NCBI GenBank assembly: GCA_963823735.1
Contig: CAWGMO010000002.1
Coordinates: 744,001-808,000, forward strand
DNA length: 64,000 bases
Source: Actinoallomurus sp963823735
GTDB taxonomy: Bacteria > Actinomycetota > Actinomycetes > Streptosporangiales > Streptosporangiaceae
Reading direction: 5' to 3'
Shown: positions 1-7,917 of the stretch, piece after piece
How the letters are laid out: each line of letters begins with the position of its first letter
Position numbering within the stretch: position 1 is the stretch's first letter
Notes under the pieces: model-generated
Seen by the model: only the letters and a program-made list of their open reading frames with translations
What the model was told of the DNA's origin: nothing
Database searches by the model: none
Made by a program: the position numbers and the translations under genes

Positions 1-287
1 ACGGCCCGCGTGGACGGCCGCGCCGGCCCGGCGGGGCGATCGGAGATCAGCACCGGCCCCGAGCGGACGCCGAACAGGTCACGCCAGGACGAGTAGAACC
101 GCATGTTCGCGTTGACCCCGGCGAGCAGCGCGGACAGCAGGAGCACCTGGCTGCCCACGACGAGCCCCGTCCGCGCCGCGAGCCGCCCGCGACCGGGCGC
201 GGAGTAGCGCGGCAGCAGCCGTACGCACGCCGCCGACCCCGCCAGCGCCGCGAGCATCAAGAACACGACGAACCCCGTGCCGGTCAC
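1..287 (-). CDS. Membrane-anchored esterase-like protein, 5' part only
   Basis: The minus-strand frame opens at GTG 287 and runs off the left edge, so only about 95 N-terminal residues are visible. They show a first hydrophobic segment (about residues 5-20), a short Pro/Arg/Gly-rich stretch, and a second hydrophobic segment (about 43-58). A polar segment MRFYSSWRDLFG then follows. Two N-terminal membrane spans followed by a Tyr/Trp-rich segment resemble membrane-tethered esterases of the enterochelin-esterase / antigen-85-like alpha/beta hydrolase group in actinomycetes. The catalytic part lies outside the window, so the family call is tentative. A different frame of the same strand is also open but is Arg/Ala-rich and lacks this amphipathic pattern. 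It is divergent from the SDR pseudogene at 423. Confidence 0.5.
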   Translation of the reverse strand, partial: MTGTGFVVFLMLAALAGSAACVRLLPRYSAPGRGRLAARTGLVVGSQVLLLSALLAGVNANMRFYSSWRDLFGVRSGPVLISDRPAGPARPSTRA

Positions 288-422
288 CCCAGCACCGATC
301 CCGTTGCCGGCCGGCGCCGTGAGGTGAGCACGGACCGCACACTAGGAGCCCGAAGGTCAACGATCTCTCAACGCTGGGTTATGGGTCGCTTACGTTGAGC
401 ACCGCGCCCTCGAGGTGGAGCC

Positions 423-870
423 ATGACGCGTACGGCGATCGTGACCGGAGGCGGAACCGGCATCGGCCGGGAGATCGCGAAGACGCTCGCCGTCCAGGGC
501 CTGGACGTTACGATCACGGGGCGGCGTGAGGACGTCCTGTCGAAGGCCGCCGCCGAGCTGGGCGTGAGCGCGGTGGCGTTCGACGCCTCGGACCCGGCGG
601 CCGTCGAGGCGGCGCTGCCCCGGCTGCCGTCGCGGGTGCACGTACTGGTGAACAGCGCGGGCGGCAACGCCGGCCGCCACCGTCCCGCCGTCGCCGACGG
701 CGACCTGGCCGGACTGCGCGACCTGTGGCCGGCGCCCCCAGACCCGCAACGGCCGCGTCGCCACCCCGTCGGACGTCGCGGACACGGTCGCCTTCCTGGC
801 CTCCCCCGCCGCCGGCCACGTCACCGCCCAGGTCGTCCACGTCAGCGGCGGCGCCTTCCTGGGCCGGTGA
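423..870 (+). pseudogene. SDR-family oxidoreductase, internal deletion and frame change
   Basis: The first part (ATG 423 to about 712) encodes a clean SDR N-terminus: TGGGTGIG nucleotide-binding motif near residue 8, a Rossmann beta-alpha start and a VNSAGG motif near residue 78. From about 735 to the TGA at 868-870 another frame encodes a clean SDR C-terminus, with segments RVATPSDVADTVAFL and VVHVSGGAFLGR. The middle third, including the Ser-Tyr-Lys catalytic residues, is absent: about 145 residues remain of a family norm near 240-250, and the two halves are in different frames. I infer a deletion of roughly 300 bp with loss of frame. In the upstream frame translation continues to 1040 as meaningless sequence. 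Its end overlaps the convergent kinase gene by 29 bp. An intact SDR lies at 1805. Confidence 0.8.
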
Positions 871-1777
871 GGCGCGCCCGCAGCCAGCGCAGCGAGGACA
901 CCCCGAGCGCGGCCATCATGGCGACGAGCCTCGGGTCGGCGGCCGGGCCCGCCTCGACGGCGCCGCGCAGCAGGAACCCGGAGTGCGCGGCCAGTGTGGC
1001 GTCGATCCGCGCGGGTTCGACGTCACGGGTGAGCGGGTGACGCGCGACGATCGGCTCGGGGTCGATGCCGGTGAGGCTCGCGAGCAGTGTCACGACGTCA
1101 CAGTGCGCCGCCCCGACCCAGGCGTGCGGCCAGTCGACGACGTACACGCTCTCGCCGGTCAGCATGACGTTGAAGGGGTAGAGATCCCCGTGCAGGAGGG
1201 TGTCGCCCGGCGGCGTCTCCTCGATCGCGGCGAGCTCACTCGCGCGGTCGGCCGCCCACGGTGAGAAGGCGCGCAGCCGCGCACGCGCCGCGCCGTCGAC
1301 GAGCGCGTGCCAGCCCGTCAGACGAGGGGTCGCGAGGTCGCCTTGCGGCCACGGTGTCAGGACACGTGCCAGGTCCGTGACGGTGGACAGCACCCGGTCG
1401 AGTTCGCCACGCCGCCACGGCTGCGCCGGGAGACGGCCCGGGACCTCCTCGAACACCAGCGCCACCCAGTCGCCGTCGTCGTAGGTGTGCAGGAGCCGGG
1501 GCACGGGCGCTCCGGCTGGCAGGCGCCGTGAGACGCGGATCTCCTGGCGGTGGTGGGCGGCGGCGGGAGACGCGCTCGCCGCCTTGACGAACACACCGGA
1601 CCCGTCGGAGAGCCGTACCCGCGCCGCCGCCCCTTCGGAGAACCCTCCGGACTGGTCCGCGACCCCGGCGATCCGGCGCCCCAGCAGCGCTTCGATCCGG
1701 CGCGGCACGTACGGCGGCAGCGCCGTCCAGGGCACGCGGCGGCTCCCCGTCGGTTCCGGCAACGCGGTCGCGTCCAT
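842..1777 (-). CDS. APH/choline-kinase-fold phosphotransferase
   Basis: A 311-residue aminoglycoside-phosphotransferase-fold protein. The N-lobe has a probable ATP-binding Lys in GVFVKAAS (about 65). The catalytic loop HGDLYPFNV (about 196-204) carries the HxDxxxxN signature. The metal-binding Asp is in VVDWPHAWVG (about 215). The family phosphorylates small hydroxylated molecules such as antibiotics, choline, thiamine or homoserine; the true substrate cannot be read from sequence, and resistance should not be assumed. I chose ATG 1777 because AGGAAGG lies 7 bases upstream. An ATG at 1795 in the same frame would add 6 residues but has no such site and would leave only 9 bp to the divergent SDR. 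The 3' end overlaps the SDR pseudogene tail to tail. Confidence 0.85.
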   Translation of the reverse strand: MDATALPEPTGSRRVPWTALPPYVPRRIEALLGRRIAGVADQSGGFSEGAAARVRLSDGSGVFVKAASASPAAAHHRQEIRVSRRLPAGAPVPRLLHTYDDGDWVALVFEEVPGRLPAQPWRRGELDRVLSTVTDLARVLTPWPQGDLATPRLTGWHALVDGAARARLRAFSPWAADRASELAAIEETPPGDTLLHGDLYPFNVMLTGESVYVVDWPHAWVGAAHCDVVTLLASLTGIDPEPIVARHPLTRDVEPARIDATLAAHSGFLLRGAVEAGPAADPRLVAMMAALGVSSLRWLRARLTGPGRRRR

Positions 1778-1804
1778 GGGCGGCCTTCCTGACATGATCG
1801 GTGG

Positions 1805-2560
1805 ATGCGGTTCTCAGAGCGCGTGGCGGTCGTGACCGGGGCGGGGACGGGGATCGGCCGCGCGATCGCGGAGCGGTTCGGCGCGGAAGGCGCGCGGGTG
1901 GTCGTCGCGGACATCGACGCGGCGAGCGCGCAGCGGGTCGCGGAGGGGATTCCCGGGGCGAGTGCGGCGGCGGTGGACGTCACCGACCGGGAGTCCGTGC
2001 GGGCGCTGCTCGGCCGGATGGACGTCGACGTGCTCGTCAACAACGCCGGGGGCTCGACCGACGCGGCGTTCGAGGAGCTGTCCGAACAGGAATGGGACCG
2101 CGACGTCGACCTGTGCCTCAAAGGTACCTTCCTGTGCACGCAGGCGGTCCTGCCCGCGATGCGGCGGCGGCGCGCGGGCGCGATCGTGAACATCGCGTCG
2201 GTGAACGGCCTCGCGCACTTCGGCAACGAGGCCTACAGCGCCGCCAAGGCGGGCATCCTGGCGCTGACGCGGAGCGTCGCGGTCCGCTACGGGCCTGACG
2301 GCGTGCGCTGCAACGCGGTCGCGCCGGGCACGGTCCGCACCGCGAGCTGGGACGACCGCGTACGCGACGATCCGGGCCGCCTCGACCGGGTGGCCGCCTG
2401 GTACCCCCTCGGCCGGGTCGGCGCGCCCGGCGACATCGCCTCGGCCGTGCTGTTCCTCGCCTCCGGCGAGGCCGCGTGGATCACCGGCGTGACGCTGCCG
2501 GTCGACGGCGGGCTGATGGCGGGCAACGGCCGCATGACCGACGACATCATGGGCGGCTAG
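1805..2560 (+). CDS. SDR-family NAD(P)-dependent oxidoreductase
   Basis: A complete classical SDR of 251 residues. The nucleotide-binding motif TGAGTGIG is at 11-18 and NNAGG at 79-83. The catalytic Ser132, Tyr144 and Lys148 are present (YSAAK), and the C-terminus ends in the usual VDGGLMAG stretch. An Asp after the second beta strand (VVVADID, about 36-38) favours NAD(H) over NADP(H). There is no strong ribosome site before ATG 1805 (only GGTGG), so the message may be leaderless or use the GTG at 1801. The gene is divergent from the APH-fold gene and convergent with the D-aminoacylase-like gene, overlapping it by 14 bp. The substrate is unknown; proximity to D-amino-acid genes is not enough to assign one. 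Confidence 0.9.
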   Translation: MRFSERVAVVTGAGTGIGRAIAERFGAEGARVVVADIDAASAQRVAEGIPGASAAAVDVTDRESVRALLGRMDVDVLVNNAGGSTDAAFEELSEQEWDRDVDLCLKGTFLCTQAVLPAMRRRRAGAIVNIASVNGLAHFGNEAYSAAKAGILALTRSVAVRYGPDGVRCNAVAPGTVRTASWDDRVRDDPGRLDRVAAWYPLGRVGAPGDIASAVLFLASGEAAWITGVTLPVDGGLMAGNGRMTDDIMGG

Positions 2561-4118
2561 GGCGCACCGAGCGGCCGGGCAGCAGGTCCGTACGACGGCC
2601 GTCATCGATCACGAACTCGCCGTTGACCAGCACGTACGGGATGCCGTCCGGTGTACGGCGCGGGTCGTCGAACGTCGCGCGGTCCGCGATCGTCTCCGGG
2701 TCGAACAGGACCAGGTCGGCGGCGTGGCCGGGGCGTACGAGGCCGCGGTCGGCCAGCCGCAGCCGCCTCGCGGGACGGCCCGTGAGGTGCGCGACGCACT
2801 CCTCCAGGCCCAGTACGCCCGCCTCCCGCACGTAGTGGCCGAGGTAGCGCGGGAAGGTGCCGTACGCGCGCGGGTGCGGGCGGTCGCCGGTGAGCAGGCC
2901 GTCGCTGCCGCCCGTATGGGCGGGGTGGCGCATGATCGTACGGACGTTGTCCTCGTCGCCGACGTGCATGAGGCAGGACGTGCCGAGGTCGTCGGCGAGC
3001 AGGAGGTCGGCGACGACGTCGAAGGGCGCGCGGCCGGTGCGCCGCGCGGTGGCGTCGACCGTGCCGACGAACGACGCGTTGGCGGGGTTCCGCACGCCGT
3101 TCACCTCGATCGCGGACCAGTCGATCGGCACGCCGTGCGCGCCGTCGGAGCCGGTCTCCTCGATGGCCGCGCGCATCCTCTCCCGCGTCTCCGGGTCGCC
3201 GAGGCGTGACCGCAGCGCGGACGTGCCGCCGTCGGAGGCCCAGCTCGGCAGCAGCGCCGACAGCGACGTCGCGCCCGGCAGGTAGGGGTACGTGTCGAGC
3301 GTGACGTCGCAGCCGGAGCGGTCGATGAGGTCGAGCAGCTCGCGCGCGCGGCCGCGGTTCGGCGGGAAGTTCATCGTCGCGTGCGCCAGGTGCAGCGGGC
3401 AGCCGGAGTCGCGCGAGACGCGGATCATCTCCTCGTACGCCTCCAGGGCGCCGGCGCCGTAGCTGCGGTGGTGCGGGCTGTAGTAGCCGCCGTGGGCGGC
3501 CACGACCCGGCACAGCTCGGTCAGCTCGCCGGTGCCGGCGTACATGCCGGGCGTGTAGGTGAGGCCGGACGACAGGCCGGCGGCGCCCTCGCGCAGGGAG
3601 CGCGCGAGCGTGGCGCGCATCGCGTCCAGCTCCGCCTCCGACGGCGGGCGGTCGGCGCCGCCGACGTGCAGCATCCGCAGCGTGCCCTGCGGCACGAGGT
3701 AGGCGGCGTTGACGGCGATGCCGCGGTCGAGCCGGTCGAGGTACTCCCCCACGCCGCGCCAGTCCCAGTCGAAGCCCGGCGGGTCGCCGTTCCACCCGGC
3801 GAGCTGCGTACGGAGCTCGGCGAGCGTCGAGCCGTCGACGGGCGCGTACGACAGGCCGTCCTGCCCGAGCACCTCCAGCGTGACTCCCTGGGCGACCTTG
3901 GCGGTGTGCGCGGGCTCGGCGAGGACGGCCAGGTCGGAGTGGGAGTGCATGTCGATGAAGCCGGGCGCGAGGACGAGTCCGGCGGCGTCGACCGTACGGC
4001 CCTCGCGCGGCGTGTCGCCGACGGAGGCGATCCTGCCGTCCGCGACGCCGACGTCGGCGCGGAACCCTGGGCCGCCGGTGCCGTCGACGACCGTCGCGCC
4101 GCGGAACACGGCGTCCAT
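2547..4118 (-). CDS. N-acyl-D-amino-acid deacylase-like amidohydrolase
   Basis: A 523-residue amidohydrolase of the D-aminoacylase group. It has the N-terminal beta-sandwich part (1-55), the metal motif APGFIDMHSHSDL (His58, His60), a TIM barrel with further His ligands, and the C-terminal HPRAYGTFPRYL segment typical of this group. The family hydrolyses N-acyl-D-amino acids to the free D-amino acid. Many D-aminoacylases have a bridging Cys in a GNCG motif after the third strand; here that place reads LGQDGLSYAP, so the metal site differs and the substrate may too. The ATG at 4118 directly follows the TAG of the upstream gene with no bases between, so the two are almost certainly co-translated. 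The next gene makes a PLP enzyme that could use the released D-amino acid. Confidence 0.88.
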   Translation of the reverse strand: MDAVFRGATVVDGTGGPGFRADVGVADGRIASVGDTPREGRTVDAAGLVLAPGFIDMHSHSDLAVLAEPAHTAKVAQGVTLEVLGQDGLSYAPVDGSTLAELRTQLAGWNGDPPGFDWDWRGVGEYLDRLDRGIAVNAAYLVPQGTLRMLHVGGADRPPSEAELDAMRATLARSLREGAAGLSSGLTYTPGMYAGTGELTELCRVVAAHGGYYSPHHRSYGAGALEAYEEMIRVSRDSGCPLHLAHATMNFPPNRGRARELLDLIDRSGCDVTLDTYPYLPGATSLSALLPSWASDGGTSALRSRLGDPETRERMRAAIEETGSDGAHGVPIDWSAIEVNGVRNPANASFVGTVDATARRTGRAPFDVVADLLLADDLGTSCLMHVGDEDNVRTIMRHPAHTGGSDGLLTGDRPHPRAYGTFPRYLGHYVREAGVLGLEECVAHLTGRPARRLRLADRGLVRPGHAADLVLFDPETIADRATFDDPRRTPDGIPYVLVNGEFVIDDGRRTDLLPGRSVRPSRP

Positions 4119-5360
4119 CTAGAACCAGGTCCGTACGAGGTCCACGACCGTGCCGTCCTCCACGACCGGCAGGAGCTGCCACTTGTCGAAGAACGTGCAC
4201 GGATGGGAGATGCCGCAGCCGACCCAGTCGCCGACGTCGGCGCGCGTCTCCGCGCCCACCTGGAGGAAGGCGTGCTGGTCGTTGAGCGCGGTGATCCGGC
4301 TGTCGGTGGCCGGCGACTCGCCTCCGGCGGCGTGGCGTACGGCGTGCGGCTCCGGGAGATCCTGGTCGAAGGGCGCGTCACGGCGGCCCAGCGTCAGCAG
4401 CGCCAGGTCGGGCTCGGGGCGCGAGGTCACCTGCCCCCAGACGTGCGCGGCCGCCTTGAACGGCGTGCCCTCGCCGCGGCCGAACGGCGAGGTCCTGCGG
4501 TACAGCCCGTCGTCGTGGGTGATGTACGCGCCGCTGCGCAGGACGGGGTTCAGGTCGCCGAGGACGTCGACGACCTGGTCGAAGTAGGTGCTTCCGCCCG
4601 CGCTCACGACGGGGTTCTCCGGCAGGTCGAGGTGTTCGGCGAGGGCGCGCAGGTCGCGGAGGTAGCGGTCGACGGCGGCCAGGCTCTCCGGCTCGGTGCC
4701 GTGGGCGATGGCGGCCTCCCATCCGGCGACGCCGGCGAGCCGCAGCCCGTCCGCGCGGGTCACGGCGTCCGCGACCGCCTCGGCGGTGGCGGTGTCCCGA
4801 GCGCCCCCGCGGCCGCCGTGCGCGCCCAGCTCGACCAGGACGTCGACGGGCCGTACGGCGTCGCGCAGGCCCTCGGCCATCAGCTCGGCGCCGCGTACGG
4901 AGTCGGCGAAGCACAGCAGGTGGAACTCCGGGTCGCGCGCCAGCTCACCGGCGACCCAGCGCAGCGCGGCCGTGTCGACGAACTCGTTGGCCACGAAGAC
5001 CCGGCGTACGCCGAAGGCACGCGCGACGCGCAGCTGCGCGAAGTTGGCCACCGTGATGCCCCACGCGCCGTGGTCGAGCTGGCGCGCGTACAGCTGCGGC
5101 GCCATGGTCGTCTTGCCGTGCGGCGCGAAGCGCACGCCGTGCCCGGCGCACCAGTCGCGCATCGTCGTCAGGTTGTGGTCCAGGGCCGCGGCGTCCAGGG
5201 CGGCGATCGGCGGGTGGAAACCCCCCTCGAACAGGCTCCGGCGCTGCGCCGCCAGCTCCGACACGGTGAGGCCCTCCGCGTCGGCGGGCATGCCCTTGAA
5301 CCGCCAGTCGATTCGTTCCTCGCCCAGCCGCCGTAGCGCTTCGGCATCCATCCCGGCCAC
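4119..5360 (-). CDS. D-serine deaminase-like PLP enzyme (DSD1 / D-threonine aldolase fold)
   Basis: A 413-residue fold-type III PLP protein with an alanine-racemase-like N-terminal barrel. The Schiff-base Lys is Lys83 in FAPHGKTTMAP. The C-terminal beta domain carries GISHPCTFFDKW, in which His386 and Cys388 match the zinc ligands of eukaryotic-type D-serine dehydratases. Family members deaminate D-serine or related D-amino acids to a 2-oxo acid through an enamine, or cleave D-3-hydroxy amino acids. The gene is first in a two-gene operon with the acyl-D-amino-acid deacylase and divergent from ridA, whose product destroys reactive enamines and imines. This context supports a D-amino-acid deaminase. 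ATG 5360 gives the family's usual length. Confidence 0.85.
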   Translation of the reverse strand: MAGMDAEALRRLGEERIDWRFKGMPADAEGLTVSELAAQRRSLFEGGFHPPIAALDAAALDHNLTTMRDWCAGHGVRFAPHGKTTMAPQLYARQLDHGAWGITVANFAQLRVARAFGVRRVFVANEFVDTAALRWVAGELARDPEFHLLCFADSVRGAELMAEGLRDAVRPVDVLVELGAHGGRGGARDTATAEAVADAVTRADGLRLAGVAGWEAAIAHGTEPESLAAVDRYLRDLRALAEHLDLPENPVVSAGGSTYFDQVVDVLGDLNPVLRSGAYITHDDGLYRRTSPFGRGEGTPFKAAAHVWGQVTSRPEPDLALLTLGRRDAPFDQDLPEPHAVRHAAGGESPATDSRITALNDQHAFLQVGAETRADVGDWVGCGISHPCTFFDKWQLLPVVEDGTVVDLVRTWF

Positions 5361-5544
5361 CGCCCCTTCGCATGTCAGGCGCCGATCGCGGGAGGCGCCC
5401 GTCAGGTAACGCTATTCCTTTCGTCCCGTTCGTGGGGTCGATGATCTTCGTGGCGAGACACGCGGCGCGTTCCGGGTAACCTCGCGCGGCGAGCCGTTAA
5501 CATCCCTTTTCGTGAGTGCATTGCGCGCCCGGAGATGAGAACCC
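5361..5544. promoter_or_regulatory. Divergent promoter region between D-amino-acid operon and ridA
   Basis: This 184-bp spacer must hold both start sites. It contains a direct pair of GGCGCC palindromes 10 bp apart (5382-5403 region) and a GGTAAC...GTTAAC pair near 5477-5502. The ribosome site GGAGATGAG lies just before the ridA ATG. No regulator gene is adjacent, so the controlling protein is unknown. The promoter elements themselves cannot be fixed by eye. Confidence 0.4.
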
Positions 5545-5928
5545 ATGAGTGAGAAGATCGCGATCCGCACCGGCAAGGCGCCCTCGCCCGCCGCGGACTA
5601 CAGCCAGGGCGTGATGAAGGGCGGCATCCTCCAGGTCGCCGGCCAGGGCCCGGCCGACCCGGCCACCGGCGAGTTCGTCGGCACGACCGTGGGCGAGCAG
5701 ACCCGGCAGACCATGCGGAACGTCCAGGCCATCCTCGCCGAGGCCGGCGCGAGCTTCGACGACGTCCTGATGATGCGGGTCTACCTGACCAGCCGGGACG
5801 ACTTCGCGGAGATGAACGCCGCCTACTCCGAGTTCGTCACCGAGCCGTTCCCGGCACGCACCACGGTCTTCGTCGGCCTGGGCAAGGGCATGCTCGTGGA
5901 AATCGACGCCCTCGCCGTCGTCGGCTGA
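5545..5928 (+). CDS. ridA: RidA-family enamine/imine deaminase
   Basis: A 127-residue RidA/YjgF/UK114 protein, the normal family length. The substrate-carboxylate-binding Arg105 lies in PFPARTTVFV and Glu120 in MLVEIDALA, both at the positions used in E. coli RidA. The trimer-forming core VMKGGILQVAGQGPADP is also present. RidA hydrolyses 2-aminoacrylate and other enamine/imine intermediates released by PLP deaminases, protecting PLP enzymes from damage. Its placement opposite a D-serine deaminase-like gene fits this role exactly. The start is supported by GGAGATGAG a few bases upstream of ATG 5545. A sulfotransferase follows 42 bp downstream and may be cotranscribed. Confidence 0.92.
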   Translation: MSEKIAIRTGKAPSPAADYSQGVMKGGILQVAGQGPADPATGEFVGTTVGEQTRQTMRNVQAILAEAGASFDDVLMMRVYLTSRDDFAEMNAAYSEFVTEPFPARTTVFVGLGKGMLVEIDALAVVG

Positions 5929-5970
5929 CGACGAGATCGCCGACCCGAGGTGACACACTAGGTGACACCT

Positions 5971-6873
5971 ATGCGCTCCACGTCCCCCCACATTCTGGTG
6001 GTCAACGGCACCAAGGTCCGCTGCCCGGTCTTCCTGCTGGGCGCCCCGCACTCGGGAACGGACCTGCTGGCCCGTGCGATCAGGCGTTCCACGGCGTTCC
6101 ATCTGACGATGGCCCGCCCCAACGTCGTCCGCACGGTGTACGCGTTCGCCCGCCGCCCGTCGATCGCCACCGAGCGCGGAGCCGGCGCCGCACGCGTCAT
6201 GCGCGACGCGTACGCCCAGAGCTGGCAGGTCACCCCGGACGGCTGCACCGAATGCCCCGGCGAGTGCCGTGACCTGGGCCGCCTCGGCGAGGACGGCACC
6301 TGCGCCGACCCGCGCGGCATCCTGCGCTTCGCCGACGCCACACCTGATCTGATCTACAGCACGGACGTCCTGCTGGACGCCTTCCCCGACGCCCAGTTCA
6401 TCCAGGTGATCCGCGACGGCCGCGACGCCGTGGCCGGCATGCTGTCGGACGACCGCTGCCTGGCCTGGTTCCGCCCCGGCTTCGCGAACCTCGACGAGGT
6501 GTTCCCGAACCCCTTCTTCGGCGTCGAAGATGTCACGGAGCGTGTCCGCTGGCCGAACGCCGGCGTCGCGGTGAAATGCGCCCTGCGCTGGCGCGGCTCG
6601 ATCCGCCTGAGCGCGAAACTCCGCGCCCAGATCCCGGAGGAGCAGCTGATGACGGTCCGCTACGAGGAGATGGTCGCCCGGCCGCGCGACATCGTGGGCG
6701 ACATGTCCGAGTACCTGGGCCAGCGCATCGCCAGGAACGCCTTCCAGGGCAGCGGCGACGGCGGCGTCGGCGTGTGGGAGGAGACCCTCACACCGAAACA
6801 GATCACCCAGGTCGAGAAGATCGCCGGCCCGGAACTCCGCCGCCTCGGCTACCAGCCCGCCGACCGCGACTAG
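5971..6873 (+). CDS. Sulfotransferase-family protein
   Basis: A 300-residue PAPS-dependent sulfotransferase-like protein. The 5'-phosphosulfate loop is VFLLGAPHSGTDLL (about 20-33), and the 3'-phosphate-binding segment is VIRDGRDAVAGML (about 146-158). Between them is a Cys-rich insert (CTECPGEC at about 92-99, plus another Cys about 12 residues later) that looks like a small metal or disulfide site. The acceptor cannot be told from sequence; possibilities include a glycan, lipid or secondary metabolite. I chose ATG 5971 because AGGTGA lies 5 bases upstream; GTG 5962 in the same frame is inside that ribosome site. It lies just after ridA, but no functional link is obvious. Confidence 0.8.
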   Translation: MRSTSPHILVVNGTKVRCPVFLLGAPHSGTDLLARAIRRSTAFHLTMARPNVVRTVYAFARRPSIATERGAGAARVMRDAYAQSWQVTPDGCTECPGECRDLGRLGEDGTCADPRGILRFADATPDLIYSTDVLLDAFPDAQFIQVIRDGRDAVAGMLSDDRCLAWFRPGFANLDEVFPNPFFGVEDVTERVRWPNAGVAVKCALRWRGSIRLSAKLRAQIPEEQLMTVRYEEMVARPRDIVGDMSEYLGQRIARNAFQGSGDGGVGVWEETLTPKQITQVEKIAGPELRRLGYQPADRD

Positions 6874-7113
6874 CGGCTCGCCGCCCGCTTCGGCCGTGTA
6901 CCGGCGCCATCGAGAATGTCGGCGCCGTCGCCTAGCCTCACCACGGGGGCCGGAACGGGGCAGGTGGCCACATTCGTTTCCTCTGCCGTGTCGCCCGGGC
7001 CGTACGCCACCGGCTTGCTCGGTGACCGGGCCCAGGAGGGCTGGGCGGCGGGGGCCGTTCCCGCCGTTGATCGACGATGCCCGGCGGCCCTGTGCCGTCG
7101 TGAAAGGACCGAC

Positions 7114-7917
7114 ATGCGGCACCGCGCGGGCGAAGGCGCGCCTCTCACCAGCGGCTACGACGCTGAGCTGCGGCGGCACAACGAGATACTGCGCCGGGCG
7201 GCCGGTGTTCGGTCACGCGAGCATGTTCTCGACATCGGGTGTGGTGGCGGGCTGACGACCCGGGAGGCCGCGCGTGCGGCCGGCTCGGGGAGTGCGCTCG
7301 GGGTCGACATCTCGGCGGCGGCGATCGAGCGTGCCCGGGAGCTGGCACTCGCCGAAGGGCTCGGCAACGTCGCCTTCGAGCAGGCCGACGCGCAGGTCCA
7401 CGGCTTTCCGCCGGAGCGCTTCGACCTGGCGATGAGCCGGTTCGGCACGATGTTCTTCACGGACCCCGTGGCCGCGTTCTCCGGTATCGGGCGGGCGCTG
7501 CGGCCTGGTGGGCGCCTCGTCATGATGGTCTGGCAGGCCCGCGAGCTCAACGAGTGGACCCTCGTCATCCGCCGGTCCCTCGAAGCGGTCGACGGGGCGG
7601 CGCCCGGTGTCACCGAGGGGCCGAACGCGTTCTCGCTCGCGGACCCGACGGCCGTGCGGGAGATCCTGCGGGCCTCGGGGTTCGCCGACGTCGCCTTCAC
7701 CGACGTCCGCGAACCGGTCTTCTACGGTCCGGACATCACCGCCGCCCTCGACTGGGTGCACGGCTTCACGTGCACTCTCGAGCTCTTGAAGACGCGGGAT
7801 CCCGCCGCCGCCGCGCGCGCCGACGAGCGTCTACGCCAGGCGTTCGCCGAGCACCTGAGCGACGACGGGGTCTGGTTCGGCTCCCGCGCATGGCTCGTCA
7901 CCGCTCACCGGCCCTGA
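7114..7917 (+). CDS. Class I SAM-dependent methyltransferase
   Basis: A 267-residue methyltransferase of the UbiE/MenG-like type. SAM motif I is VLDIGCGGG (38-46) and the acidic motif II is ALGVDIS (61-67). A post-motif stretch RFDLAMSRFGTMFF and an RPGGRLVMMVW strand follow. The substrate is unknown. The frame is open for 66 codons further upstream, but ATG 7114 is preceded by AAAGGA at 5 bases and gives a normal length, while the upstream part is low-complexity; I therefore start at 7114. The 3' end overlaps the convergent reductase gene by 87 bp, which is unusually long for a tail-to-tail overlap. Confidence 0.87.
   Translation: MRHRAGEGAPLTSGYDAELRRHNEILRRAAGVRSREHVLDIGCGGGLTTREAARAAGSGSALGVDISAAAIERARELALAEGLGNVAFEQADAQVHGFPPERFDLAMSRFGTMFFTDPVAAFSGIGRALRPGGRLVMMVWQARELNEWTLVIRRSLEAVDGAAPGVTEGPNAFSLADPTAVREILRASGFADVAFTDVREPVFYGPDITAALDWVHGFTCTLELLKTRDPAAAARADERLRQAFAEHLSDDGVWFGSRAWLVTAHRP

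Noticed and set aside
842..1777. Calling the APH-fold gene an antibiotic-resistance gene
   Set aside because: The fold is shared by many metabolic kinases and nothing in the sequence points to an aminoglycoside substrate.
3381..5336. Long plus-strand open frame opposite the D-amino-acid operon
   Set aside because: Repetitive Val/Arg/Gly/Ala translation without motifs; the minus-strand genes have clear catalytic residues.
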